Shown here: piece after piece, positions 1 to 7,313 of the stretch | How positions within the stretch are numbered: position 1 is the stretch's first letter | Layout of the letters: each line of letters begins with the position of its first letter | Assembly (NCBI GenBank): GCA_043804035.1 | Contig: JAZDJJ010000024.1 | Coordinates: 1-18,806, forward strand | Direction of reading: 5' to 3' | From: JAZDJJ01 sp043804035 | Lineage (GTDB): Bacteria > Bacteroidota > Bacteroidia > Palsa-948 | Length of the DNA stretch: 18,806 bases | Made by a program: the position numbers and the translations under genes | Notes under the pieces: model-generated | Databases searched by the model: none | Told to the model about the DNA's origin: nothing | The model's input: the letters and a program-made list of their open reading frames with translations, nothing else

Positions 1-127
1 GAAAGTCTAGTATTTTATAAATAAGATCCTGCTTTTTCAAGGTTTCATATTTAGGAATATTTAGTTCTTTAGCAATTTCCCTAATGTCGTTTAGGAGTTT
101 ACTGTTAAGTTCAATAATGTTGTACAT
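1..127 (-). CDS. rho: Transcription termination factor Rho, N-terminal fragment
   Basis: This is the first 42 codons of a gene that runs off the left edge of the window; the ATG is at 127-125 on the minus strand. The peptide begins MYNIIELNSKLLNDIREIA and continues with KELNIPKYETLKKQDLIYKI. This is the SAP-like Rho N-terminal helical domain as it looks in Bacteroidota Rho proteins: a short acidic-basic helix pair, an IPKYE turn and an LIYKIL helix. In Rho this domain precedes the RNA-binding cold-shock domain and the hexameric RecA-like ATPase that ends untranslated transcripts; neither of those is visible here. No Shine-Dalgarno sequence is seen, which is usual in this phylum. The call rests on recognising the domain in a fragment, so the rest of the gene is assumed. 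Confidence 0.85.
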   Translation of the reverse strand, partial: MYNIIELNSKLLNDIREIAKELNIPKYETLKKQDLIYKILDF

Positions 128-508
128 AATAAAAGATTAGAATTGGTTGGAAAAAATTATTTTTGAAAAGTCGTTATTTTTTTCTGTTAATTGACAGACA
201 ATGTTCACAAAAAGACACAATTGAATTTTAATATTTTGCAAACAAATATTAAATTATTTAAATCTGAATTTTCTAGTTGAATATAAAATTTAGAGATAAA
301 TGCAGAATTAGAATTTATTACAAAATAATTCTTGTTCTATGCTAAAATCAAAAAATATAAATATTGTTTAATCAATGTTTGAAAATCATTTCATTAACTA
401 AAAAAAGAATTGAAAAATATTATATCTATCAGGATAGGATAATTTTCTTTATGTAGAAAACAATGCAATAATACAAATAAAATTTAATATGCAAATAAAA
501 TAAAAAAA
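128..508 (-). other. Long AT-rich leader region upstream of rho
   Basis: This is 381 nt without a convincing gene in any frame. It separates the stop of the phosphoesterase gene from the start of rho, both read on the minus strand, so it is the 5' region of rho. I found no perfect TAnnTTTG -7 element on the minus strand, no strong GC hairpin, no terminator with a T-tract and no tRNA. Rho is often autoregulated through a long leader in other bacteria; whether this leader does so cannot be judged from sequence. Confidence 0.5.
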
Positions 509-1003
509 TCATATCCTTCCCAATTCTATTACTTCAAGATTTTTAATTTCTATTTTATCAATAATAAATCGCAAAAGAGTTTTCTTTTTGTGCTGCCCGT
601 AATTGCCCGCTGCTCCAGGGTTCATATAAAGCATATTATATTTTTTATCAAACATTACTTTTAAAATATGTGAATGTCCGCAGATAAAAATCTTTGGTGG
701 TTTTGTTTGCAATATATTTCTTACTTCAGGAAAATATTTTCCTATACTTCCGCCAATGTGTGTTATCAATACATCCACGTTTTCGCATTTTAAGCGTTGG
801 TATGTGGGAAATTCTTTACGTAAATCCTGCCCGTCAATGTTTCCGTGAACTGCAATGAGTGGCTTTATCTTTTTTAATTCATCCGTAATAGCCACAGTGC
901 CAATATCTCCTGCATGCCATATTTGGTCACAGTCGGATAAATATTTAAAAATTTTTGAATCTAAATAATTATGAGTGTCTGAAAGAAGACAGATTTTGGT
1001 CAT
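509..1003 (-). CDS. YfcE/MJ0936-family metallophosphoesterase
   Basis: A 164-residue protein with every metal-ligand block of the calcineurin-like phosphoesterase fold in order: SDTH (D9, H11), GD (D33), GN (N55), a lone TH (H82) and GHSH (H110, H112), followed by NPGA at 128-131. The length is normal for the single-domain YfcE/MJ0936 group, which are dimetal phosphodiesterases active on small phosphodiester substrates in vitro; the physiological substrate is generally unknown. There is no signal peptide, so it is cytosolic. It lies on the same strand as the bat cluster but 223 nt downstream of batE, with two dispersed repeats between, so it probably has its own transcription start. The start ATG is the only one that precedes the SDTH motif. 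Confidence 0.9.
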   Translation of the reverse strand: MTKICLLSDTHNYLDSKIFKYLSDCDQIWHAGDIGTVAITDELKKIKPLIAVHGNIDGQDLRKEFPTYQRLKCENVDVLITHIGGSIGKYFPEVRNILQTKPPKIFICGHSHILKVMFDKKYNMLYMNPGAAGNYGQHKKKTLLRFIIDKIEIKNLEVIELGRI

Positions 1004-1069
1004 TGGGCATTCAGTTGTTATTCGGTTGTTTTGTATTTACAATGAATGGATGTTACTGTTTAGGTCATT

Positions 1070-1089
1070 TATTTCGGCAAGCTCAATAC
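1070..1089 (-). repeat. Dispersed TTGCCGAAATA repeat, copy 1 (minus orientation)
   Basis: Read on the minus strand this is GTATTGAGCTTGCCGAAATA. Related copies lie at 10439-10473, 14583-14631 and, in a shortened form, 17953-17976, always between genes. The core GCTTGCCGAAA or TCTTGCCGAAA is shared by the first three. Its function is unknown. Confidence 0.6.
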
Positions 1090-1103
1090 GAGTATTTGGT
1101 TAT

Positions 1104-1125
1104 CTGCCTGTGCCCTGCAGACAGG
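1104..1125. repeat. Small dispersed hairpin repeat, copy 1
   Basis: CTGCCTGT and ACAGG flank a short GC-rich loop containing CTGCAG. CCTGT pairs with ACAGG, extended by G-T wobbles. A second copy with a 3-nt longer loop lies at 10513-10537. The flanks also agree, with an AT-CTGCCTG left edge and an AAAAT about ten bases after the right arm. GC-rich hairpins stand out in this AT-rich DNA; it could be a small non-autonomous repeat or a transcript-end hairpin. Confidence 0.65.
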
Positions 1126-1226
1126 TGTGAAAATAGAAAATGGTATAGAAAAAAGAAATAAGTGGCTCACTTTCATTTGGCATATAACCACTAAATAGTT
1201 ACGAATGGACAATGAATGACTGCTGT

Positions 1227-1982
1227 TTAAATGTATTCAATTGATATTTTTTTAACCCATCCAACTTTTTCCTGTGAAAGTCCAACTTTTATCCAACCAT
1301 TATTTATTTCAAGTACATTTACTTTTGTTCCTTCGTGCAGGATGAAAAGTTTTGTTCCGCTTTCGGCAGGAGCATTTTTTATTTCGGCAGAAAAAGAAAG
1401 AATGATAGCCGTGTCTTTATTAGTGAGTTTGCTGTACCTGTCCTGAGCAATGATGAGAGTTAAAAATGTAAGTATCAGGAATATTAAACCCAGACAAAAA
1501 CTAAACTGACGGTTAATTGATTTTTTGGAAACGATGAATACGGTAAGGAAGAAAAAGAATAATATAAAACAGATAATGCTTCGCAATGTCCATGTTTTTT
1601 CAGAGTGTAAACTTTTCATCTTACTCCACCATTCTACGAAAAAAAATTTTGGGATAAATTCAATTTTATCTAATGTTCGTTGATTGGCGAGGTTCAGATT
1701 AAATTGTATATCGTCATCATGGGGAGAAAGTTTTTTTGCACGTTCATAGTTCAGAATAGAAAGCCCGATACGGTCGGTTTTAAAATATGAATTGCCAAGA
1801 TTGAAATAAATTTCAGCAGATTCAAACCCATGAGTTAAAATATTTTCATAATATTCTGCTGCTTTTTGAAAATTTCCTAAAGAGTATGCTTTGTTTGCGC
1901 TGTCTATCAAAGTATTTGGATTTGCAATAACACATTTTATTATTATTGAAAACAAAAAACAAGTTAATAAAATTTTTTTCAT
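1227..1982 (-). CDS. batE: BatE, TPR and SH3-domain membrane protein of the bat operon
   Basis: A 251-residue protein with a hydrophobic signal sequence (about 1-20), two to three TPR units (about 24-95, with AYSLGNFQKAAEYYENIL and IYFNLGNSYFKTDRIGLSI), two membrane segments (about 134-152 and 160-179) and a bacterial SH3 domain at the end (about 190-250, ending GWIKVGLSQEKVGWV). TPR, membrane segments, then SH3 is the usual BatE build. BatE is the last gene of the batABCDE aerotolerance cluster first described in Bacteroides fragilis. It is thought to act in the periplasm as a scaffold; the SH3 domain suggests contact with peptidoglycan or a protein partner. It starts 12 nt after the batD stop. 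No later gene on this strand is close, so the operon probably ends here. Confidence 0.88.
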   Translation of the reverse strand: MKKILLTCFLFSIIIKCVIANPNTLIDSANKAYSLGNFQKAAEYYENILTHGFESAEIYFNLGNSYFKTDRIGLSILNYERAKKLSPHDDDIQFNLNLANQRTLDKIEFIPKFFFVEWWSKMKSLHSEKTWTLRSIICFILFFFFLTVFIVSKKSINRQFSFCLGLIFLILTFLTLIIAQDRYSKLTNKDTAIILSFSAEIKNAPAESGTKLFILHEGTKVNVLEINNGWIKVGLSQEKVGWVKKISIEYI

Positions 1983-1994
1983 TGGTATAATCGT

Positions 1995-3812
1995 TTATGT
2001 TATTTCATCTTCAACTTTCATAATTATATTTTCTGCTCTATTGTAAACATTCTGCAAATTTCCCGTATTTAATTCGGGAGAGTATTGCGCAAATTCACAT
2101 TCATCAAGCAGATTTATTAATTGCGAAATTGTTTCGTCAGTTGTTTTTTTCTCAACGAGTAATTGCGTTACTTTTTCTTTTGATAAATCAGCAATTGGAA
2201 TATTCATTTTATTACTGACATAGTTATATAGAGCAGAAAGAATATTTACATAAAAATTTTCTTTATCGTTACTCTTTATGAATTTTTCCGCATGAGCAAG
2301 ATTCTTTTTGGCGATGTGTTTTGCTTTTCTTTTTTTCACCAAAACAATGTTGCTGTTTTGTTTGATGTATTGTCTTCGGAAAAGTAGGAACGCAAAAAAG
2401 AATAATGGAGGAGCAAAGAATCCTGCATAGAAGAGAGGAGAACCGAAAAAGTATTCTCCCATTCTTGATAAAACAAAATTTCCGGTTTTTATGTAGCGGA
2501 TATCGTTGCTGATAAGTTTTACATCTTCTTTTGCCACTGTGGAAATTACTGGCGCCTGCACAGGAGCATTTCCTTTTTCTGCTGTAATAATAAACTCAGG
2601 CGAGATAAGTGACAGATATGATTTTTTATCCGAATCAAAATAATTAAAATTATATGACTCTATTTTGTAAGTGCCTTCTGTGCGAGGGATTAGCAAATAC
2701 TCAAATGTTTTACTTCCTGAAACTCCACTGGCAGAAACAGAAATATTTTCATTTGTTTTTGGATCATAACTTTCAATGCCATCCGGGAATTTTATTTTCG
2801 GAGAGTCAATTAGTTTCAAATTTCCTTTTCCTGAAATAGTGATTTTCAAATTCACACCTTCGTTTGCTTTTACTTTTGTTTTGTCAAGTGTGGCGCTCAT
2901 ACTAAAATTTCCCACTGCACCTGTAAATTCTGTGGGCTTACCTGTTTCTGGAAGAGATTTTACATCAATGATAATGGCATTACTTTTTATAGAATAAACG
3001 GCATCGCGGTAGGCATCAAATCCAAAAAATGGATCATTTCCAAAAAACTGTTGAAAGATATCATTTCGTTTCCCTGATTTTTCCCGCACAATACATTCTA
3101 TTTCCATAGGTTCAATTTCAAGCATGCCCGTGCGCTGCGCAAACAGAAAAGTTTTTTTTATTTCAACCACATTGTAAGGTGTTCCGTCAATATTTTCTGT
3201 TGTAATTTGATATTGTGCCGGACGCGCCAACTCTTGCGACCAAAATCCGTTGTAGGATGGAAATTTTACATTCTGAAATCCTTTCAGAGTAAGACGTGTA
3301 TAAACTTTATGTGTAACAATAATTTGTTCTCCAAGAAAAACTTTTGTTTTGCTAACAGATGTTCTCGCGAAAAGATTATTGTTAGATTGAGAAGATTGGC
3401 TCTGTGTTTTTCCGGAATTTTGTGTTCCGGGTGCCGTCTGATTGTTTCCGCCTTTACCGACTTCAATAGAAATGGAATTTGATTCAAGTTTATTATTTCC
3501 AACAATGACAGAAGCAGGACCAATTGTAAAAGTTCCTTCTTTTTTGGCAGCAAGATAATATGAAAAAGAAAAGGATTGTGAAATACTTCCATTTATTATC
3601 TGCATACTGCTGGACTGATTTGGTCCGGAATAAATCGTAAAATTATTGAAAGATGGAGGCGTAAAGTTTTTTGCGTTTGCATTGATATTAAAGTCAAGTT
3701 GAAATACTTCACCAACGGCAATTTTGTTTCTATTCACCGTAGCAGTGAATTTTTGTGCATGCAAAAAATATGCAGTCAAAAATAAAATTAGTATAGAAAA
3801 ATATTTTTTCAT
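1995..3812 (-). CDS. batD: BatD, large periplasmic Ig-like protein of the bat operon
   Basis: A 605-residue protein. The signal peptide (KKYFSILILFLTAYFLHAQ) is followed by beta-rich Ig-like domains typical of the BatD oxygen-tolerance family, a Gly/Gln/Ser-rich linker (about 118-148), more beta-domains, one membrane helix near 455-475 and a cytosolic helical tail. I chose the ATG at 3812. A longer reading starts at a TTG six codons earlier, but the ATG has AAAGGA about 8 nt upstream, lies 1 nt after the batC stop and puts the signal peptide at the true N-terminus. BatD is believed to sit in the inner membrane with its bulk in the periplasm and to work with the vWA proteins BatA and BatB; its biochemical activity is not known. 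Length and order are normal for the family. Confidence 0.9.
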   Translation of the reverse strand: MKKYFSILILFLTAYFLHAQKFTATVNRNKIAVGEVFQLDFNINANAKNFTPPSFNNFTIYSGPNQSSSMQIINGSISQSFSFSYYLAAKKEGTFTIGPASVIVGNNKLESNSISIEVGKGGNNQTAPGTQNSGKTQSQSSQSNNNLFARTSVSKTKVFLGEQIIVTHKVYTRLTLKGFQNVKFPSYNGFWSQELARPAQYQITTENIDGTPYNVVEIKKTFLFAQRTGMLEIEPMEIECIVREKSGKRNDIFQQFFGNDPFFGFDAYRDAVYSIKSNAIIIDVKSLPETGKPTEFTGAVGNFSMSATLDKTKVKANEGVNLKITISGKGNLKLIDSPKIKFPDGIESYDPKTNENISVSASGVSGSKTFEYLLIPRTEGTYKIESYNFNYFDSDKKSYLSLISPEFIITAEKGNAPVQAPVISTVAKEDVKLISNDIRYIKTGNFVLSRMGEYFFGSPLFYAGFFAPPLFFFAFLLFRRQYIKQNSNIVLVKKRKAKHIAKKNLAHAEKFIKSNDKENFYVNILSALYNYVSNKMNIPIADLSKEKVTQLLVEKKTTDETISQLINLLDECEFAQYSPELNTGNLQNVYNRAENIIMKVEDEIT

Positions 3813-3813
3813 T

Positions 3814-4464
3814 TCACCAGTCCTTTTCAATTTGGGATTTAATTGCTTTTACCTTTTGTTCATTCATTTTATCACGGATTTTCTTTTCATCGTTGTTCAA
3901 TGCATCCATCATTCGTTGTGCATCTTCTTTGGAAATATTTTGTTTTTGTTGTTCCTCTTGGTTTTTTTTGTCTTGCTTTTTATTTTTGTCTTTGTTCTTA
4001 TCCTGTTCTTTTTTTTGATCCTGTTTTTGTTGCTGTTGTTGTTTTAACATTCTTTGAGCATAAGCAAGATTGTACCGTGTTTCTTCATCATTCGGCATAT
4101 TCTTCAAAGAGTTTTTGTAAGCATTGATGCTCTTTTCAAATTCCTTTTGTTGTAAATACGAATTACCTAAATTGTGATGAACTTTTGCCAACGTATCTTT
4201 ACTTGTTTTTCTGGCAGATAGTATCTCAAATTGTTCAGTGGCTTCTTTGTATTTTTTTTGTTTGTAATAGGCATCACCAAGATTAAATGCACCATAATAA
4301 GAATCATTTTTTTTCTTCAATGCTTCCATATAATTTTTTTCGGCTTCGGAATATTTTTTCTCCTTGTATTGTTTGTTGCCATTGCGAATATTTTCTTTTT
4401 CCTCTTGTGCAAAAAGAATAACAGACAACAGACAACAGACAACAGACAATATATAACGTTTCAT
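3814..4464 (-). CDS. batC: BatC, TPR protein of the bat operon
   Basis: A 216-residue protein. The signal peptide is MKRYILSVVCCLLSVILFAQ, then three TPR-like units (about 22-132, with NGNKQYKEKKYSEAEKNYME and VHHNLGNSYLQQKEFEKSI). A low-complexity Gln/Lys/Asp tail (about 139-176) is followed by a charged helix. TPR units plus such a tail are typical of BatC, which forms complexes with other Bat proteins. Its ATG overlaps the batB stop in an ATGA, so the two are translationally coupled, and batD begins 1 nt after its stop. The signal peptide is encoded by four perfect copies of a 7-bp repeat (4421-4448), which is unusual (listed separately). The highly charged tail is probably disordered. Confidence 0.88.
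   Translation of the reverse strand: MKRYILSVVCCLLSVILFAQEEKENIRNGNKQYKEKKYSEAEKNYMEALKKKNDSYYGAFNLGDAYYKQKKYKEATEQFEILSARKTSKDTLAKVHHNLGNSYLQQKEFEKSINAYKNSLKNMPNDEETRYNLAYAQRMLKQQQQQKQDQKKEQDKNKDKNKKQDKKNQEEQQKQNISKEDAQRMMDALNNDEKKIRDKMNEQKVKAIKSQIEKDW
4421..4448 (-). repeat. Heptanucleotide tandem repeat in the batC signal-peptide codons
   Basis: Four perfect head-to-tail copies of ACAGACA (plus strand; TGTCTGT on the coding strand) cover codons 6-14 of batC, the core of its signal peptide. Seven is not a multiple of three, so gain or loss of one unit would shift the frame. No frame of the repeat contains a stop, which is why it can encode a hydrophobic Leu/Ser/Val/Cys stretch. Confidence 0.95.
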
Positions 4465-5504
4465 GATTTTGAATTAATTATTTTTTCCCACCATTTACTT
4501 TTTCTGTCCGATATGAATGATTCTATAACTAAAAGGAGTAATGCTCCGGCGATGAACAAAGGAAATCTATCTTCGTAGTCGGTGTATATTTTTGCTTCAA
4601 AAGTTTTCTTTTCCATTTTATTTATTCTTTCAAACAGAATTTTGAGACCGAATTCGGAGTTGCCTGCACGAACATATACACCATTTCCGGCAGCGGCAAT
4701 TTCCTGTAGTGCGACTTCATTCAATTTTGTTATCACTGTATTTCCGTCTTTATCTTTTCTGAAACCAGAATGTATTTTGTTTTTGTAAATCGGAATAGGC
4801 ACACCGTCAGGAGAGCCAACGCCAATTGTATGAATAATAATATTTTGATTAGCAGCGGATTTTGCAGTACTCACGGCATCATCATCATGATTTTCGCCAT
4901 CGGTAATAATGATGATTGTTTTATTCTTTTCTGTTTGTCTGTTTTCTTCTTGTCCGAATGATTTTACTGCTAATTCAATAGCAGAACTAATTACTGTTCC
5001 CTGCACAGGAACAATATCTGTATCCACATTTTCTAAAAATAATTTTGCTGCTGCATAGTCAGTAGTAATAGGTAATTGAACAAACGATTCTCCTGCAAAA
5101 ACAATAACTCCTATCCTATCGTTGTTGAGTTTGTCAATAAGTTTTTCAATTGCTTGCTTTGCTTTTTCCAGACGATTCGGTTTAAAATCTTCTGCTTTCA
5201 TGCTATTGGAAACATCCAGAGCAATAATAATATCAGAACCTTCGCGTTTTATTTCTTCCAGTTTGGAACCAATTTGCGGATTCACTAATCCGATAATGAG
5301 TAATACAATAGCAATGGTAAACAAAATGAAACGGATGATAGATTTATTTTTGGAAACATCAGGCATCATAAGTGAAACGATATTTGCATTTCCAATTTTC
5401 TTCAAAGATTTTTTTTTCCATATTCGCCCCAATACAAATAAAAGAATAAGTACAGGAATTATTCCGAGACCGTATAAGCATTCTATGTTTTCTAATCTGT
5501 ACAT
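4461..5504 (-). CDS. batB: BatB, membrane-anchored vWA-domain protein
   Basis: A 347-residue protein with two N-terminal membrane helices (about 11-27 and 58-76), a von Willebrand A domain (about 90-300) and a C-terminal helix (about 313-331). The MIDAS metal site is complete: DVSNS (D97, S99, S101), a Thr in QGT (T170) and TDGE (D202). This is the standard BatA/BatB plan, with the vWA domain facing the periplasm. MoxR ATPases pair with vWA proteins, and the moxR gene of this cluster is the likely partner. The stop overlaps the batC ATG by 4 nt. Upstream, instead of the usual batA, lies an 807-nt insertion with a RhuM remnant and a repeat array. batB may therefore be separated from the operon promoter, or may be read through the insertion. 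Confidence 0.92.
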   Translation of the reverse strand: MYRLENIECLYGLGIIPVLILLFVLGRIWKKKSLKKIGNANIVSLMMPDVSKNKSIIRFILFTIAIVLLIIGLVNPQIGSKLEEIKREGSDIIIALDVSNSMKAEDFKPNRLEKAKQAIEKLIDKLNNDRIGVIVFAGESFVQLPITTDYAAAKLFLENVDTDIVPVQGTVISSAIELAVKSFGQEENRQTEKNKTIIIITDGENHDDDAVSTAKSAANQNIIIHTIGVGSPDGVPIPIYKNKIHSGFRKDKDGNTVITKLNEVALQEIAAAGNGVYVRAGNSEFGLKILFERINKMEKKTFEAKIYTDYEDRFPLFIAGALLLLVIESFISDRKSKWWEKIINSKS

Positions 5505-5543
5505 TCGTGTGATTTAAGATTTAATATTCAGTATTTGTTTATA

Positions 5544-5568
5544 GGCAGTTCTAAAAATATAAATAAAC
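5544..5568 (+). repeat. Solitary arm of the 140-bp palindromic repeat
   Basis: GGCAGTTCTAAAAATATAAA and the five following bases match the left end of the palindromic element at 15455-15594 at 24 of 25 positions; the only change is ATATAAAT for ATACAAAT. The rest of that element is not recognisable here. It marks the batB-side edge of the foreign-looking block within the bat operon. Confidence 0.8.
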
Positions 5569-5576
5569 ATCTTTAT

Positions 5577-5620
5577 TTGCGTCATTTCTTTGGCTAATTG
5601 CGTCATTTCTTTTGACTTCT
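5577..5620. repeat. Diverged 21-nt repeat pair flanking the array
   Basis: TTGCGTCATTTCTTT occurs at 5577 and again at 5598, exactly 21 nt apart, the same period as the adjacent array but with a different unit. The second copy runs on into TTTGACTTCTCTT, which also occurs inside the RhuM remnant near 5997-6009. Confidence 0.75.
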
Positions 5621-5873
5621 CTTCCTACTTTTCTTAAAATTCTTCCTACTTTTCTTAAAATTCTTCCTACTTTTCTTAAAATTCTTCCTACTTTTCTCAA
5701 AATTCTTCCTACTTTTCTTAAAATTCTTCCTACTTTTCTCAAAATTCTTCCTACTTTTTCTCAAAATTCTTCCTACTTTTCTCAAAATTCTTCCTACTTT
5801 TTCTCAAAATTCTTCCTACTTTTCTTTAATTCTTCCTACTTTTTCTCAAAATTCTTCCTACTTTTCTTTAATT
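5621..5873. repeat. Twelve-unit minisatellite with a 21-bp unit
   Basis: Twelve contiguous copies begin CTTCCTACTTTT and end CTTAAAATT, CTCAAAATT or CTTTAATT. Units 1-6 and 8 are 21 bp. Units 7, 9 and 11 are 22 bp, with one extra T in the T-run. Units 10 and 12 are 20 bp. The units are near identical on the batB side and vary more towards the RhuM remnant, so the array has probably grown from one end. There are no spacers between units, so it is not a CRISPR. Read on the minus strand, one frame gives a basic heptad (RKVGRIL) and one gives NFKKSRK; the third is closed by stops. Nothing suggests that either is a real protein. Confidence 0.97.
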
Positions 5874-6242
5874 TTTCCTTTCGTTCAGAAAAATTCTATT
5901 TTCTATTCCCCATTGCCTGAATTGAGTGCCCCGCTCGGAATTTACCCGATAACCTACGGCAATAATGGCTTCCAATGAATAAAGAGATGTATTCCTTTTG
6001 ACTTCTCTTTCCCCTTCTTTTTGAACTACCGAGAATTCCTCGGTAGTTGATACTTCATCTAATTCGTGGTCTTTGTAAATATTTTTTAAGTGAAGGGAGA
6101 TATTGTCAGTAGAGCAGTTAAAAAGTTCCGCCATTTTCTTTTGAGAAAGCCAGATATTTTCTTCGGCAAACAATACCTCAATATTCACCGAGCCGTCAGG
6201 TGATTGATAAAAAGCAATTTGATTGTCAGGCAGTTTTTTCAT
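5868..6242 (-). pseudogene. Truncated RhuM-family (virulence RhuM) gene
   Basis: A 124-residue reading frame that matches only the N-terminal third of RhuM-family proteins, which are usually about 330 residues. Recognisable blocks are IAFYQSPDGSVNIEVLFAEE (about 9-28), WLSQKKMAELF (a winged-helix-like segment, 32-42), TTEEFSVVQKEGEREVKR, and AIIAVGYRVNSERGTQFRQW (the family's most conserved stretch, about 93-112). Just after FRQW, where intact members read on into a long C-terminal domain, the frame runs into the 21-bp repeat array and stops at 5870-5868. RhuM genes are often found in mobile islands, and their molecular function is not settled. This copy lies inside the bat operon on the same strand. 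A short in-frame protein could still be made, but I judge it a remnant. Confidence 0.82.
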
Positions 6243-6311
6243 AAGTTTTATATTTTGCTTCTATAGATAATTTTTTGAGAAGTAACGTTTGTTGTTTGTT
6301 CTAATATCATT

Positions 6312-7313
6312 TTACGGTAAAGACCTTAGTAATGTGTTTCTGAAAATAAAATCTATCAGCAGCAATACACAAGCAGTGAGCGCATAAGGAAAAAACTCTT
6401 CTGTCTTTCGTGTATGTTTTCTTTCTTCTACTATAGATTTTTCCATTTTATCAATTTCTTTATAGATAGCTTTCAGTTTGTCATTATTTGTAGCACGAAA
6501 ATATTTTCCGCCTGTCATTTCTGCTATGTTGCCAAGTATTTTTTCGTCAATCTCCACCTGAACATAATCGTACATATACTGACCGTTGGGATATATGGCT
6601 ACAGGCGAAAGTGCTTTTCCCATTGTTCCTACGCCAATGGTATAAATCCTTACGCCGAAAATTTTTGCCAAGTCCGCAGAAGTTTGTGGAGCAATAGAAC
6701 CCATATTGTTAATTCCATCTGTCAATAGAATAATCACTTTACTTTTTGCTTTGCTGTCTTTTATTCTGCTGATTGCTGTAGCAAGTCCCATACCGATTGC
6801 TGTTCCGTCTGCTATTATTCCTGTTTTGATGAATCCCATAAGATTTTTGATAACTGCATGATCGGTGGTGAGCGGGCATTGCGTAAAACTTTCTCCACTG
6901 AAAATAACTAATCCGATGCGGTCGTTCGGACGAGCATCAATAAATTCCATTGCAACTTCTTTTGCTGCTTCTATGCGATTGGGTTTAAAATCTTTTGCAA
7001 GCATACTGCCGGAAATATCCATCGTCAGCACAATATCAATTCCTTCTGTGGTGATATTTTTCCAACTTGTTCGGGATTGCGGACGAGCCAGCACAACAAT
7101 CAGCAGAGCAATAGATATCAATCTGAAACCGAAAAGAAGATGCCGCATATATTCTTTGTAAGAATGTTTCACTCCCTGAAAATGAGCAAGCGAAGAAAAT
7201 TTCATTTCAGGAGAAGTATTCTTAAAAACATACCACGCAATAATTCCCGGCAAGATGAGCATCAGCCAGAACATTTGTGGATAAGCAAAGGATATGTTAT
7301 TGAAAAAAATCAT
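6312..7313 (-). CDS. batA: BatA, membrane-anchored vWA-domain protein
   Basis: A 333-residue protein with N-terminal helices at about 13-29 and 58-76, a vWA domain (about 92-295) and a C-terminal helix (about 308-325). The MIDAS residues are intact: DISGS (D99, S101, S103), T171 in DGT and D199 in TDG. FKPNRIEAAKEVAMEFI and RIGLVIFSGESFTQCPLTTD are the signature segments shared with BatB. BatA and BatB are paralogues, and the closer tie to the moxR side of the cluster marks this one as BatA. It probably works with MoxR and BatB on envelope targets. Its ATG overlaps the stop of the preceding BatD-like gene in an ATGA. The next gene of the normal order, batB, follows only after 807 nt. Confidence 0.93.
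   Translation of the reverse strand: MIFFNNISFAYPQMFWLMLILPGIIAWYVFKNTSPEMKFSSLAHFQGVKHSYKEYMRHLLFGFRLISIALLIVVLARPQSRTSWKNITTEGIDIVLTMDISGSMLAKDFKPNRIEAAKEVAMEFIDARPNDRIGLVIFSGESFTQCPLTTDHAVIKNLMGFIKTGIIADGTAIGMGLATAISRIKDSKAKSKVIILLTDGINNMGSIAPQTSADLAKIFGVRIYTIGVGTMGKALSPVAIYPNGQYMYDYVQVEIDEKILGNIAEMTGGKYFRATNNDKLKAIYKEIDKMEKSIVEERKHTRKTEEFFPYALTACVLLLIDFIFRNTLLRSLP

Noticed and set aside
955..1161. 68-codon plus-strand frame over the phosphoesterase start and the hairpin repeat
   Set aside because: It is antisense to a real gene start and then runs through repeats; no domain.
3813..3830. Longer start for batD at a TTG six codons upstream
   Set aside because: It lies inside batC, lacks the ribosome-binding site and would bury the signal peptide; the ATG at 3812 fits all three.
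3724..4578. Hydrophobic plus-strand frames opposite batC and batD
   Set aside because: They are antisense to the Lys/Gln-rich BatC coding sequence, which gives Phe/Leu-rich mirror frames.
5621..5873. Possible CRISPR array
   Set aside because: The units are contiguous 20-22 bp copies without unique spacers, and no cas genes are nearby.
5551..5920. Open frames of 60-100 codons on both strands over the 21-bp array
   Set aside because: They exist only because the unit is a multiple of three; they have no start context and no domain, and change frame wherever a unit is 20 or 22 bp.
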